From: Methylocystis rosea | GTDB taxonomy: Bacteria > Pseudomonadota > Alphaproteobacteria > Rhizobiales > Beijerinckiaceae | NCBI RefSeq assembly: GCF_003855495.1 | Contig: NZ_CP034086.1 | Coordinates: 3,447,501-3,511,500, forward strand | Direction: 5' to 3' | Length of the DNA: 64,000 nt | Shown here: piece after piece, positions 16,451 to 24,672 of the stretch | Layout of the letters: each line of letters opens with the position of its first letter | Numbering within the stretch: position 1 is the first letter of the stretch | The notes under the pieces: generated by a model | The model's input: only the letters and a program-made list of their open reading frames with translations | Database searches by the model: none | What the model was told of the DNA's origin: nothing | Made by a program: the position numbers and the translations under genes

Positions 16451-18102
16451 GTTCGCTCGCGCATCTCTTCGGGGTAGGCGGGGAGCGTCAGCATGCGCGG
16501 GTCTTCCAGCGCGGCGCCGACGGTGAAGTGGTAGACGTCCTGAAAGGCGTATTGCTCTGGCGACAGACCCAGCATCGCGTGGATCTCGTCGTCGAAGAAG
16601 CAACCGATCCCCGTGCCGGAGAGGCCGATGGCGCTTGACCAGAGATAGAGCGCCTGGCCGATCGCGCCGGCCTCCCAGTGCAGCCAGCGATAGCCGAAGC
16701 CGCCATCTTCTTGAAGCGTGCGATCGAAATCAGCGATCATCGCAACGGCGAAGCAGCCCTTGCCGGCGATCGCCTGGCGGCAGGCGTTCATACTCGCCTC
16801 GCGTTCGACGGCGCCGCGCCGCAGACGAAAGAGTTTGAGCGGCCCGATCTCGATCGGCGTCCAAAGCAATGCCAGCGCCGACATCTCGCGTAGCCGCGCC
16901 GTTGTTTCGGCGTCGCGCTGCAACAGATAGAGACCCGGCTCCACGCCCTCGACGCGATGCACGAAGAGCAGCAGATTCAGGCGCGGCGGCCGGGGGAAGG
17001 GCGCCAGGCAAGGCTCGGCGCCGGGAAGCGTGGATGTCAGCATCGCGCAAAACGCCTCCTGCGAGAGGCGGGCGATCCCGTCCATGCGCTGCGCGCTGCG
17101 CCGACGCCGCACCACGCGCCCGATGTCCGGCAGCGGGAATGGGAAGGCGGGTTTCGGCGCAACACGCGACAAGGGCTCCACTGCCGGCGTGTGGGGCTTG
17201 ACGCAGAACCGCGCCGCCCGGTCGACGAGCGGCCAGCCGTCGTGATCTTCGCTCAAGCGATTGGCCGCGCCCGTCCAGGTTCGCGTCGCGCGCGCAAGGT
17301 TGGAGACGTCGATGGCGGGAGGCGCGTTCCCATCAGCGGCGATCCACAAGAGCGCATCAGGATGTTCTTCTTCGCGCCGATGAGAAGCGTCCGGCCGATC
17401 GAGTCCGAGCAGCGCCGCGATGTCGGCGTCGCCCGGTTCGCACAAAAGATGCGCGCGCCAGCCCAGCGCGGCGGCGGCCTGAGCGGCGGCGCCGATCGCA
17501 TGGCCGACATCGAGTTGGCAATAGCGAAACGCCCGCTCGCCATATTTCCAGCTCTCGCGCCAGGGGACGGAACTCAGACCAAGCAGAAAGCCGCCCTCGG
17601 GCAGAACCAGCGGCGTTTCAAAATCAGCGCGCCGCTCCAGCGCATGATCTTCCTGCGCATAGTGATAAAGCGCGGCGGTCTCGCCGAGTCCCTCGGCGGC
17701 GTTGGCGAGGAGATAGGTTTCGGTCGGATGCAGATTGCCGGAAGACGGATTGTTGCGAAGCGCCCACGTCGAGCCTTCGTAACTTTTCCAGGCGCTGATC
17801 CCGAAGCCGAGCTCCAGGAACAGGCCGAGCGCCATGCGGTCGAGCGGCGCGGAGCGCAGCGCCGGGCCGGGGAAAGGCGCGGTCTCTTCGCGATCGCGTA
17901 ACGGCAGTTCGATCCGCGGCGCGCCGTCGAAGCGCCGGAAGGGCGACGGCTGCGAGGTCCAGTCGAGAAAAGCCGGCCCAAGCGCATAGCGCGTCGGAGC
18001 ATGTTTCGTGCGCCGGTGATAGCCGCGGATGTCGCTTGGCAGAGCGTCGGCGTCCTGCGGGCGTTCTTTCAGGCTCTGAATTTCGGTTTCGGCGTCAGCC
18101 AT
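16447..18102 (-). CDS. SagB/ThcOx-like tandem nitroreductase-family protein
   Basis: 551-aa protein with two nitroreductase-type domains. The first (about residues 85-275) has RNNPSSGNLHPTETYLL, the FMN-binding block of SagB/ThcOx dehydrogenases. The second (about 330-540) has RRRRSAQRMDGIARLS and a C-terminal GTGIGCFFDDEIHAMLG segment. SagB-type enzymes are FMN dehydrogenases known from azoline oxidation in RiPP pathways, but no precursor peptide or YcaO is nearby. Translationally coupled to the AAA+ gene. No sigma-54 element was found in its 276-bp upstream region. Substrate unknown. Confidence 0.8.
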   Translation of the reverse strand: MADAETEIQSLKERPQDADALPSDIRGYHRRTKHAPTRYALGPAFLDWTSQPSPFRRFDGAPRIELPLRDREETAPFPGPALRSAPLDRMALGLFLELGFGISAWKSYEGSTWALRNNPSSGNLHPTETYLLANAAEGLGETAALYHYAQEDHALERRADFETPLVLPEGGFLLGLSSVPWRESWKYGERAFRYCQLDVGHAIGAAAQAAAALGWRAHLLCEPGDADIAALLGLDRPDASHRREEEHPDALLWIAADGNAPPAIDVSNLARATRTWTGAANRLSEDHDGWPLVDRAARFCVKPHTPAVEPLSRVAPKPAFPFPLPDIGRVVRRRRSAQRMDGIARLSQEAFCAMLTSTLPGAEPCLAPFPRPPRLNLLLFVHRVEGVEPGLYLLQRDAETTARLREMSALALLWTPIEIGPLKLFRLRRGAVEREASMNACRQAIAGKGCFAVAMIADFDRTLQEDGGFGYRWLHWEAGAIGQALYLWSSAIGLSGTGIGCFFDDEIHAMLGLSPEQYAFQDVYHFTVGAALEDPRMLTLPAYPEEMRERT

Positions 18103-18322
18103 GCGGCCTCCTCGTCGACTTCTTAATTCAAGAAGGGCGCCCAGTTTTGTGGGTGGAGAATAGCCAACGAGATCAATGACCTATACAGGCCCGGGAAGGA
18201 CTGCGCGCAGATTGCGAGGAAGAATGTCGCACAAGACCGCGACAGTGGAGACGCAACCAGGGGCTTTTGGCCGATAGGTGACATTGTCGGTTCGCCGCGG
18301 CTCGGGTCTGCGGCGACCCCAA

Positions 18323-18338
18323 GGGTATGCTTCTTGCT
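18323..18338 (+). promoter_or_regulatory. Possible sigma-54 promoter for the PDR-type reductase
   Basis: GGGTAT-N5-TTGCT with GG-N10-GC spacing, 41 nt before ATG 18379. The -24 half is weaker than the other elements (no TGGC) and no TGT-N10-ACA was found. The rest of the 18103-18378 spacer shows no other clear signal. Confidence 0.4.
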
Positions 18339-18378
18339 ACTTTCTGCGCTCTGTTCCGCATCTTGATCGGACGACGCG

Positions 18379-19341
18379 ATGGACGAAACTCTGCGTGAAG
18401 TGATTGTGGCCAAGAAGAGCGAGGAGGCCCACAATATGGCCTCGTTCGAACTGGTCGATCCCACCGGCGCCGAACTGCCGACCTTCTCGCCTGGCGCGCA
18501 TGTCGACGTCACGGTTCCCGGCGGTTTGGTGCGGCAATATTCCTTGTGCAACAGCGCCACGGAACGCCATCGCTATGTCATTGGCGTGTGGAACGACGCC
18601 AACAGCCGCGGCGGCTCCAAGGCGCTGCATACGCAAGTGAACGTCGGCGACAAATTGCAGGTGGGCTTGCCGAGAAATCGGTTTCGCGTGCCGCGGCAAA
18701 CGAAACGCGCGATCTTGATGGCGCGAGGCATTGGCGTGACGCCGATCCTGAGCATCGCGGACCATCTCAAGCGCCAGGATATTCCCTTCGATCTGCACTA
18801 CGTCTACGCAATGATGTCGCCGGGTTCATTCAGCGAGATGATCGCGACATCGAATTTCGCGGAGAATACGAAATATTATTATGAGGCGAGCGAACTCAAT
18901 CAGCTGCTCAATCCGGTGACCCTTCTGCAGGACCAACCAGAAGAGACGCAGCTCTTCATCTGCGGCGTCGATTGGTGGCAGGATCCGATCATTCACCTCG
19001 CTGAGCAGAAAGGTTGGGCGAAGGAGCGGATCCACGTCGAGAGATTCACCGCGAAAGTTCCGCCGGCCGTGCTCGACAAGGTCTTCGAAGTCAAGATCGC
19101 CAGCACGGGCGCCGTGTATAAGGTCCCCGGCGACAAGACCGTCACGGCATTCCTCGAGGAGCAGGGCGTCAAGATTCCGACGTCCTGCGAACAGGGCATG
19201 TGCGGAACCTGCAAGATCCAGGTCATCGAAGGCGAGGCGGACCATCGCGACAAGCGACTCACCGATCAGGAAAAGGCGGACGGCTTTTTTCTGGCCTGCG
19301 TCTCGCGCGCCAAGAGCGACCTGCTGGTGCTGAATTTGTAA
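18379..19341 (+). CDS. Phthalate-dioxygenase-reductase-type flavoprotein with C-terminal 2Fe-2S domain
   Basis: 320-aa PDR/VanB-type reductase: N-terminal FMN domain (RQYSLCNS), NAD domain (ARGIGVTPILS, FICGVDWW) and C-terminal plant-type [2Fe-2S] ferredoxin (CEQGMCGTCK about residue 270, final Cys in FFLACVS). It moves electrons from NAD(P)H to an external acceptor. No ring-hydroxylating oxygenase is encoded here, so the acceptor may be the Rieske ferredoxin at 13422-13754 or a nitrogenase-linked carrier. Last gene before the photosynthesis cluster. Confidence 0.87.
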   Translation: MDETLREVIVAKKSEEAHNMASFELVDPTGAELPTFSPGAHVDVTVPGGLVRQYSLCNSATERHRYVIGVWNDANSRGGSKALHTQVNVGDKLQVGLPRNRFRVPRQTKRAILMARGIGVTPILSIADHLKRQDIPFDLHYVYAMMSPGSFSEMIATSNFAENTKYYYEASELNQLLNPVTLLQDQPEETQLFICGVDWWQDPIIHLAEQKGWAKERIHVERFTAKVPPAVLDKVFEVKIASTGAVYKVPGDKTVTAFLEEQGVKIPTSCEQGMCGTCKIQVIEGEADHRDKRLTDQEKADGFFLACVSRAKSDLLVLNL

Positions 19342-19415
19342 GGCTGCGCGCAGGCGCCTTATGGCGCAGACACGGCCCACTCGAAACCCTTGATCGTTCC
19401 GCCTGACCGCGCTAG

Positions 19416-19433
19416 TGTCTACTTATGTTGACA
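19416..19433. promoter_or_regulatory. PpsR/CrtJ operator overlapping the crtI start
   Basis: TGT-N12-ACA inside the near-palindrome GTGTC...GACAC. It covers the crtI ATG (19425), so a bound repressor would cover the translation start region. It marks the left edge of the photosynthesis cluster. Confidence 0.65.
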
Positions 19434-20954
19434 CTGGCTGAGCGACCCCGCTTGGCGGCGGCCACCGGGAGGAAGCCCCGCGCCGTCGTGATCGGCAGCG
19501 GCTTTGGGGGCCTTGCCGCCGCGATCCGGCTGGGGGCGCGCGGCTACAGCGTCACCGTTCTGGAAAAGCGCGATGCCCCTGGCGGCCGCGCCTCTGTCTA
19601 TCGTCAAGACGGATTTACGTTCGACGCCGGGCCGACGATCATCACGGCGCCCTTCCTTTTCGAAGAGCTTTGGACGCTCTGCGGGCGCCAGATGGCCGAA
19701 GATATCGACCTGCGGCCAATGTCGCCCTTTTATCGCATCCGTTTCGCCGATGGCGCCTGCTTCAACTACAGCGGCGATATGGATGCGATGCGGGCCGAGG
19801 TCGCCCGCTTCTCGCCGCGTGACGTCGACGGCTTCACGCGCTTCATGGACAAAAGCCGAGAGATCTGTCGCATTGGCTTCGAAGAGCTTGGCGATGTTCC
19901 GTTCTCGTCGCCGCTCGACATGGCGCGCATCGCCGGCGATCTCATCCGCCTTCAGGGCTACCGCAGCGTCTATGGGCTCGTGTCGCAATTCTTTCGCGAC
20001 GAGCGGTTGCGCACAATCTTCAGCTTCCATCCGCTGCTCATCGGCGGCTGCCCGTTCCGCGCCAGCGCGATTTATTGTCTGATCGCGGCGCTGGAAAAGC
20101 GTTGGGGCGTGCATTTCGCGATGGGCGGCACGGGCAGTCTGGTCTCTGGTCTCGTCGGTCTTATTGAACGCCAGGGCGGCGAGATGCGCTGTAATGCGGA
20201 GGTCGGCTCCATCATCGTCGAAAAGGGCGTCGCCAAGGGCGTGCAATTGGCGTCGGGCGAGCGCATCGACTCCGACATCGTGGTTTCGAACGCGGATTCA
20301 GCCTGGACCTATCGCTATCTTTTGCCTGCTTCCGCTCGGCGTCGGTGGAGCGATCGCAAGCTCGATCGCGCCAGCTATTCGATGGGACTTTTCCTCTGGT
20401 ATTTCGGCGTGCGGCGCAGATATGAGGACGTCGCGCATCATACGATTCTACTCGGGCCGCGTTATCGCGAGCTGCTGAAGGACATTTTTCAGCACAAGAC
20501 CCTCGCCGAAGATTTCAGCCTGTATCTGCATCGGCCAACGGCGACCGATCCGTCGCTCGCCCCGCCTGGTTGTGATACGTTTTACGTGCTTTCGCCGGTG
20601 CCCAATCTCGAAGGCGGCCAGGACTGGTCAGCGCTCGCGGAGCGCTATCGCCAGAGGATCGCGCAGGCGCTCGAAGCGACGATCTTGCCGGGAGTCACTT
20701 CGGAGATCGTCACGTCGCGGGTCGTAACGCCGCTGAATTTCGCAACGGAGCTCAACGCCTTCCACGGCGCGGCCTTTGGACTGGAGCCGATATTGACGCA
20801 AAGCGCCTGGTTCCGCCCGCATAATGCGAGCGAGGACGTGCGCAATCTTTTCTTGGTCGGGGCGGGCACGCACCCCGGCGCCGGACTGCCGGGCGTTCTG
20901 TCGTCGGCGCGGATACTCGACAAGGTGGCGCCAGATGCATCCGTTTTCGCCTGA
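19425..20954 (+). CDS. crtI: Phytoene desaturase CrtI
   Basis: 509-aa FAD-dependent phytoene desaturase that introduces the double bonds leading to neurosporene or lycopene. FAD motif GSGFGGLAAAIRLGARG near residue 25 and the C-terminal carotenoid-desaturase signature LFLVGAGTHPGAGLPGVL near residue 475. The start at ATG 19425 lies within a PpsR operator, so a later start is possible. The 3' end overlaps crtB by 20 bp. Confidence 0.95.
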   Translation: MLTLAERPRLAAATGRKPRAVVIGSGFGGLAAAIRLGARGYSVTVLEKRDAPGGRASVYRQDGFTFDAGPTIITAPFLFEELWTLCGRQMAEDIDLRPMSPFYRIRFADGACFNYSGDMDAMRAEVARFSPRDVDGFTRFMDKSREICRIGFEELGDVPFSSPLDMARIAGDLIRLQGYRSVYGLVSQFFRDERLRTIFSFHPLLIGGCPFRASAIYCLIAALEKRWGVHFAMGGTGSLVSGLVGLIERQGGEMRCNAEVGSIIVEKGVAKGVQLASGERIDSDIVVSNADSAWTYRYLLPASARRRWSDRKLDRASYSMGLFLWYFGVRRRYEDVAHHTILLGPRYRELLKDIFQHKTLAEDFSLYLHRPTATDPSLAPPGCDTFYVLSPVPNLEGGQDWSALAERYRQRIAQALEATILPGVTSEIVTSRVVTPLNFATELNAFHGAAFGLEPILTQSAWFRPHNASEDVRNLFLVGAGTHPGAGLPGVLSSARILDKVAPDASVFA

Positions 20955-21981
20955 CGTCGCATTCGCCGCTCGAGACGATCATGCCGCCTGCCGGGATGCG
21001 ATCAGACAGGGGTCGCGTTCTTTCTTTGCGGCTTCGTTGATCTTGCCGAGTCGCGTGCGCGCGCCCGCCTATGGGCTTTACGCCTTCTGTCGTCTCTCGG
21101 ACGATGCGGTCGATGTCGAAGGCGGCTCCTTTTCCGCCTTGGAACGGCTGCGGGAGCGATTGGCGGGCGCCTATGAGGGCCGTCCCAATCCTGTCGCCGC
21201 GGACCGCGCAATGGCGGATCTCGTGCGCCGTTACGCCATTCCGCGCGCCGTGCCGGAGGCGCTGCTTGATGGCCTCGCATGGGACGCCGAAGGGCGCCGC
21301 TATGAGACGCTCGACGAACTCTTGGATTACGCCGCGCGCGTCGCCGGAACCGTCGGCGTGATGATGACGTTGATGATGGGCGTGCGCGAACCGCAGACAT
21401 TGGCTCGGGCGTGCGATCTCGGGATCGCCATGCAACTGACCAACATCGCGCGCGACGTCGGCGAGGACGCGCGCGCCGGCCGGCTCTATCTGCCGCTTTG
21501 CTGGCTGCGCGAGGCGGGCGTCGACCCTGAAGCGTTCCTCGCGCGTCCCGGCGCAACGCCGGCGCTCAAAGGCGTCGTCGCGCGGCTGCTCCGCGAAGCC
21601 GATGTGCTCTACACACGCGCGCGGCGCGGCATCGCGCAACTTCCTCTTTCATGCCGGCCCGCGATTCTCGCCGCCGCGCTGCTTTACGCCGAAATCGGGC
21701 GCGAACTCACGTCGCGCTGCGGGCTCGACTCGATCACGCGTCGCGCGCGCGTCGGCGGCGCTCGAAAGCTCGCGCTCGTCGCCAGAGCCAGCATCGCATC
21801 GCCCTGGCTTTCGGGCGGCGCGCCTCTGCCGCCGATCGACGCCGCGATGTTTTTGATCGAAGCGGTTGCGCGTCATCCGGTCCGCCCGCTGCGCGAAGCA
21901 GACAATGGCGCCGTGCCGCAGTTCCTTCGCGTCCTCGAAATGTTTGAACGTTTGGAGCGCGCCGAACGCTACGGCGACTAG
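20935..21981 (+). CDS. crtB: Phytoene synthase CrtB
   Basis: 348-aa squalene/phytoene synthase family enzyme joining two geranylgeranyl diphosphates. Aspartate-rich motifs are DDAVD (about residue 54) and NIARDVGEDARAGRLYLP (about residue 160). ATG 20935 overlaps the crtI end in another frame; the open frame upstream is only crtI shadow. Followed after 3 bp by a 47-codon ORF. Confidence 0.94.
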   Translation: MHPFSPDVAFAARDDHAACRDAIRQGSRSFFAASLILPSRVRAPAYGLYAFCRLSDDAVDVEGGSFSALERLRERLAGAYEGRPNPVAADRAMADLVRRYAIPRAVPEALLDGLAWDAEGRRYETLDELLDYAARVAGTVGVMMTLMMGVREPQTLARACDLGIAMQLTNIARDVGEDARAGRLYLPLCWLREAGVDPEAFLARPGATPALKGVVARLLREADVLYTRARRGIAQLPLSCRPAILAAALLYAEIGRELTSRCGLDSITRRARVGGARKLALVARASIASPWLSGGAPLPPIDAAMFLIEAVARHPVRPLREADNGAVPQFLRVLEMFERLERAERYGD

Positions 21982-21984
21982 CAG

Positions 21985-22128
21985 ATGTTTGATGACTACT
22001 TCGGTGTGCTCGAACTAGTGTTCTCTTTCGGCGTAGTGATCGGTCTCTGCGTCTGGCAGCTTTGGGCGCTGGAGAAGGCAAGAAAGCGCCTGCGCGATGA
22101 GCAGTCGAAGCCTGACGAGAGAGGTTGA
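21985..22128 (+). CDS. Small single-helix membrane protein after crtB
   Basis: 47 codons starting ATG 21985, three bases after the crtB stop. The translation begins MFDDYFGVLE and then has one hydrophobic helix (residues 10-29, LVFSFGVVIGLCVWQLWALE), followed by a basic-acidic tail KARKRLRDEQ. Positive-inside rule suggests the tail is cytoplasmic. Likely translated with crtB. Function unknown; a role as a small membrane partner of carotenoid or LH assembly is a guess. Confidence 0.6.
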   Translation: MFDDYFGVLELVFSFGVVIGLCVWQLWALEKARKRLRDEQSKPDERG

Positions 22129-22140
22129 ACTTGCGCGGCG

Positions 22141-23340
22141 TCAGGCGCGGCGCGGCATGCGGAACGGCAGCATCAGTCGAACGAGCGGATTCGCGAAGCG
22201 ATCGAGCGAGAGACTCTCATTAATCCAGTTGACCGCCTCGCCCCGAAACTTCCCCGAGACAAGCGAGCGAGAATAGAAGGGCGCGTCCTCGAAGCTGCGC
22301 AGCGCCTGCGCGACTCCATCATCGGCGCGCGTGCGGCGTTGGACGCGCCATTTCGTCGAAGGCAGCGGCGCGAGAGGCGGAGGGTCGAGCGTCTCCATCT
22401 TGCCCGAAGCGCTGAATCGCAAGGCGAGCGATAGCGGCGCCTCCCGGCGTCGCTCGGCGTCGTAGAGGATTGCGGCGGCGTCGCCGATATTGGCGCGCGA
22501 CCATGTCCAAAAAGCAAATGCCTTTTCGAGCGGCTCGTCGCCGGCGTTCGTGTCGAAATAGCCGTGGCCCTCCCAGCGCAGGTCTGGCGCATCGAGATCA
22601 AGCGACACGCGCGCAACGGGCGCGATCGGCCTCCAGGTATGGTTGCCCTTGGTCTCCAGCGTGAATTCCTTCGTATTGATCGCCAGCGGCTTCACAACAA
22701 TTTCGCCGCGGATCGGTTTGGGCAGGGGCGCCGCAATCTCGTTGATACGAATTGTCAGCGCGCCGTCGCGCCATTCCAGCGAGCTCGGTCCGATCAACAG
22801 AACGTCCCGCGTGCGTTTGAGACTTTTGCGACCACGTTCGGTCATCGCCCAGCGCGCGCCGCGCGGCCCGTAAAGCGCGACATTGACGGCGCAATGATTG
22901 AAGGGGTCGGCCCATCCCGACCAGGCGTAATAGGGCGAGAAGACGCTGCCGATGAAGGCGATGACCGTCACGCCGTATTCGCCATCATCGCTCAGCGCAT
23001 CGACATACCACCAGCGATAGCCGCTTGGCGCAACGGCCGCGTCGAAGCAAGGTCCGCCATCAGACTCTTCGCAGCGAGACGACCCGAGATCGCCGCCATC
23101 GGCACGCCCGGGCCCGGATGCGCGCTGCCGCCCGCGAGATATAGACCCGGAAGAAGCGTGCGCGACCCCGGCCGCGTGAAGGAGGCCATCCAGCCGTGCG
23201 ACGCCTGGCCGTAGATCGCTCCGCCCGTCGCCGGGAAGAGCTGGGCGAAGTCCTTGGGCGTCGTGCGCGCGATCGCCTGCCGCGGCGCCTGGATGTCGAG
23301 ACCACAGTCGGCGAGAAATCGAAAGGTCTTCTTCTCGCAT
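22141..23340 (-). CDS. crtC: Hydroxyneurosporene synthase (carotenoid 1,2-hydratase) CrtC, start unclear
   Basis: CrtC adds water across the 1,2 double bond of acyclic carotenoids on the route to spirilloxanthin. The conserved part begins at about residue 99 of the open frame (GYRWWYVDALSDDGEYG) and runs through IGSVFSPYYAW, WEGHGYFDTNAGDEPLE to the end, about 300 residues, the usual CrtC length. Oddly, no ATG, GTG or TTG exists in frame between 23337 and this conserved start; the only one is ATG 23340, giving a 349-bp overlap with crtD. The true start, a non-standard codon, a frameshift from crtD or a sequence error are all open. Confidence 0.8.
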   Translation of the reverse strand: MREEDLSISRRLWSRHPGAAAGDRAHDAQGLRPALPGDGRSDLRPGVARLDGLLHAAGVAHASSGSISRGRQRASGPGRADGGDLGSSRCEESDGGPCFDAAVAPSGYRWWYVDALSDDGEYGVTVIAFIGSVFSPYYAWSGWADPFNHCAVNVALYGPRGARWAMTERGRKSLKRTRDVLLIGPSSLEWRDGALTIRINEIAAPLPKPIRGEIVVKPLAINTKEFTLETKGNHTWRPIAPVARVSLDLDAPDLRWEGHGYFDTNAGDEPLEKAFAFWTWSRANIGDAAAILYDAERRREAPLSLALRFSASGKMETLDPPPLAPLPSTKWRVQRRTRADDGVAQALRSFEDAPFYSRSLVSGKFRGEAVNWINESLSLDRFANPLVRLMLPFRMPRRA

Positions 23341-24527
23341 TCGCGTAACTCCTCAGTCGAAAGTTCCCCAGCGCCATCGACGGCGGGCGCGTTGACGAGC
23401 GCGAAAAGCCTTTCGTCGCTGGAACGGACGTCTTCGTCGCCGCGATCCTGCGCGCACACATAGACCGTCGGCGCGCGGGGCAGTCGTCGATCGCGGAAGA
23501 TGTCGTCGAATTCGGCGCGGTAGTCGCGCGAGAAGAACACATTGTGATGGGCGAGGGGAAAGCCGTGAACCCGCGCCCGCATGGCGAACGTCACGGCCGA
23601 AAGCGACGGCTGCGCGCGCGTCGCGCTGTTCAGCGCGGCGATTGCGGGCGCGCCGAGAAGCCCCGCCCGCAGCGCGCCGGCGTCGCCGTTCATCACCACC
23701 GCATCGGCGCTGATGATCTCGCCGTGCTCTGTCTCGACGCCCGTGGCGCGCCCGCCTTCGACGAGAATGCGTTTGGCGCCCTCTCCGTAGTGAATTTTGG
23801 CGCCGCGCGCGCGGGCGAGATCGGCAAGCGCGACGGCGAGCCGGTGCATGCCGCCTTCGACGCGCCAGACGCCTTCCATCTCGACATGCGCGACGAGCAT
23901 CAGAGTCGCCGGCGCCAAAAACGGCGACGAGCCGCAATAGGTCGCGTAGCGCCCGAACAGCTGGCGCAACCGCGGATCGCGAAAATATTTGCCAAGTTCA
24001 TCCCACATCGACGCAAAGGGCGAAATGCGCGTGAGATTGGGAAGGCCGGAAACGCCGGCGCGGCGCACGAGATCGATCGGGCTCGGCCGTTGCGCGAGAA
24101 TGAAGGAGTCGCGCAGCGTCTCGTAGATGCCGCGCGCCCGCGCGCAGAAGCGCGCGAAACCTTCGGCCTCTCTTTTGCCGGCGAAAGCGTGGATGGCGTC
24201 GAAGCTGCGCGCCGGATCAGCGAAGAGATCCAGCCTTTCGCTTTCGCTCCAGGCGTGGCGCGCAAGCGTTTCCAGGCGAAGCAGCTTTACGCGATCGGAA
24301 AAATCGGCGCCGGCGTCATCAAAGATTTGATCGAACACCCATCGCATTGTCATGACGGTGGGACCGGCGTCGAGCGCTACGCCGCCCGCTTCGATCTCTC
24401 GCATCTTGCCGCCGGGAGCCGGCGCGCGCTCGATCAGGGTGACGTCGAAACCGCGCGCCGAGAGCAGCAGCGCGGAGACGAGCCCGCCGATCCCAGCGCC
24501 GATAACGACGACGCGATGCGTTCTCAT
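22992..24527 (-). CDS. crtD: Methoxyneurosporene dehydrogenase CrtD
   Basis: 511-aa carotenoid 3,4-desaturase of the spirilloxanthin pathway, in the CrtI/CrtD FAD family. N-terminal GAGIGGLVSALLLSARG near residue 10 and C-terminal LYLAGGSAHPGPGVPMAA near residue 470. ATG 24527 chosen; the open frame continues to 24674 but would run into the PpsR operator and crtE. Reads divergently from crtE with a shared operator at 24615-24632. Confidence 0.93.
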   Translation of the reverse strand: MRTHRVVVIGAGIGGLVSALLLSARGFDVTLIERAPAPGGKMREIEAGGVALDAGPTVMTMRWVFDQIFDDAGADFSDRVKLLRLETLARHAWSESERLDLFADPARSFDAIHAFAGKREAEGFARFCARARGIYETLRDSFILAQRPSPIDLVRRAGVSGLPNLTRISPFASMWDELGKYFRDPRLRQLFGRYATYCGSSPFLAPATLMLVAHVEMEGVWRVEGGMHRLAVALADLARARGAKIHYGEGAKRILVEGGRATGVETEHGEIISADAVVMNGDAGALRAGLLGAPAIAALNSATRAQPSLSAVTFAMRARVHGFPLAHHNVFFSRDYRAEFDDIFRDRRLPRAPTVYVCAQDRGDEDVRSSDERLFALVNAPAVDGAGELSTEELRECEKKTFRFLADCGLDIQAPRQAIARTTPKDFAQLFPATGGAIYGQASHGWMASFTRPGSRTLLPGLYLAGGSAHPGPGVPMAAISGRLAAKSLMADLASTRPLRQAAIAGGMSMR

Positions 24528-24614
24528 TCGGATCCATCCTGATCGCAGAGCGGGCCACGAGCGCCGCGCCGGTGCTTCACCACGTCGAAAAGAGTTGATC
24601 GAACTTCCCGCTTG

Positions 24615-24632
24615 TGTCAATCTATATTGACA
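24615..24632. promoter_or_regulatory. PpsR/CrtJ operator between crtD and crtE
   Basis: TGTCAATCTATATTGACA, TGT-N12-ACA, a strong palindrome. The right half is also a TTGACA -35-like hexamer for crtE. It can serve both divergent units. Confidence 0.75.
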
Positions 24633-24672
24633 TAAATGAAGACCACGAAACATTACATAGCGGAGGCGGGCC

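Noticed and set aside
15257..16477. 406-codon plus-strand open frame opposite the AAA+ ATPase
   Set aside because: Antisense shadow; the minus-strand AAA+ gene has clear Walker motifs and the plus frame has none.
16447..18102. RiPP biosynthesis cluster around the SagB-like gene
   Set aside because: No YcaO, cyclodehydratase, transporter or precursor peptide is nearby, so a RiPP call is not supported.
22993..23193. CTG codons as the crtC start
   Set aside because: CTG starts are rare and none has a ribosome site; kept only as an open option in the crtC entry.
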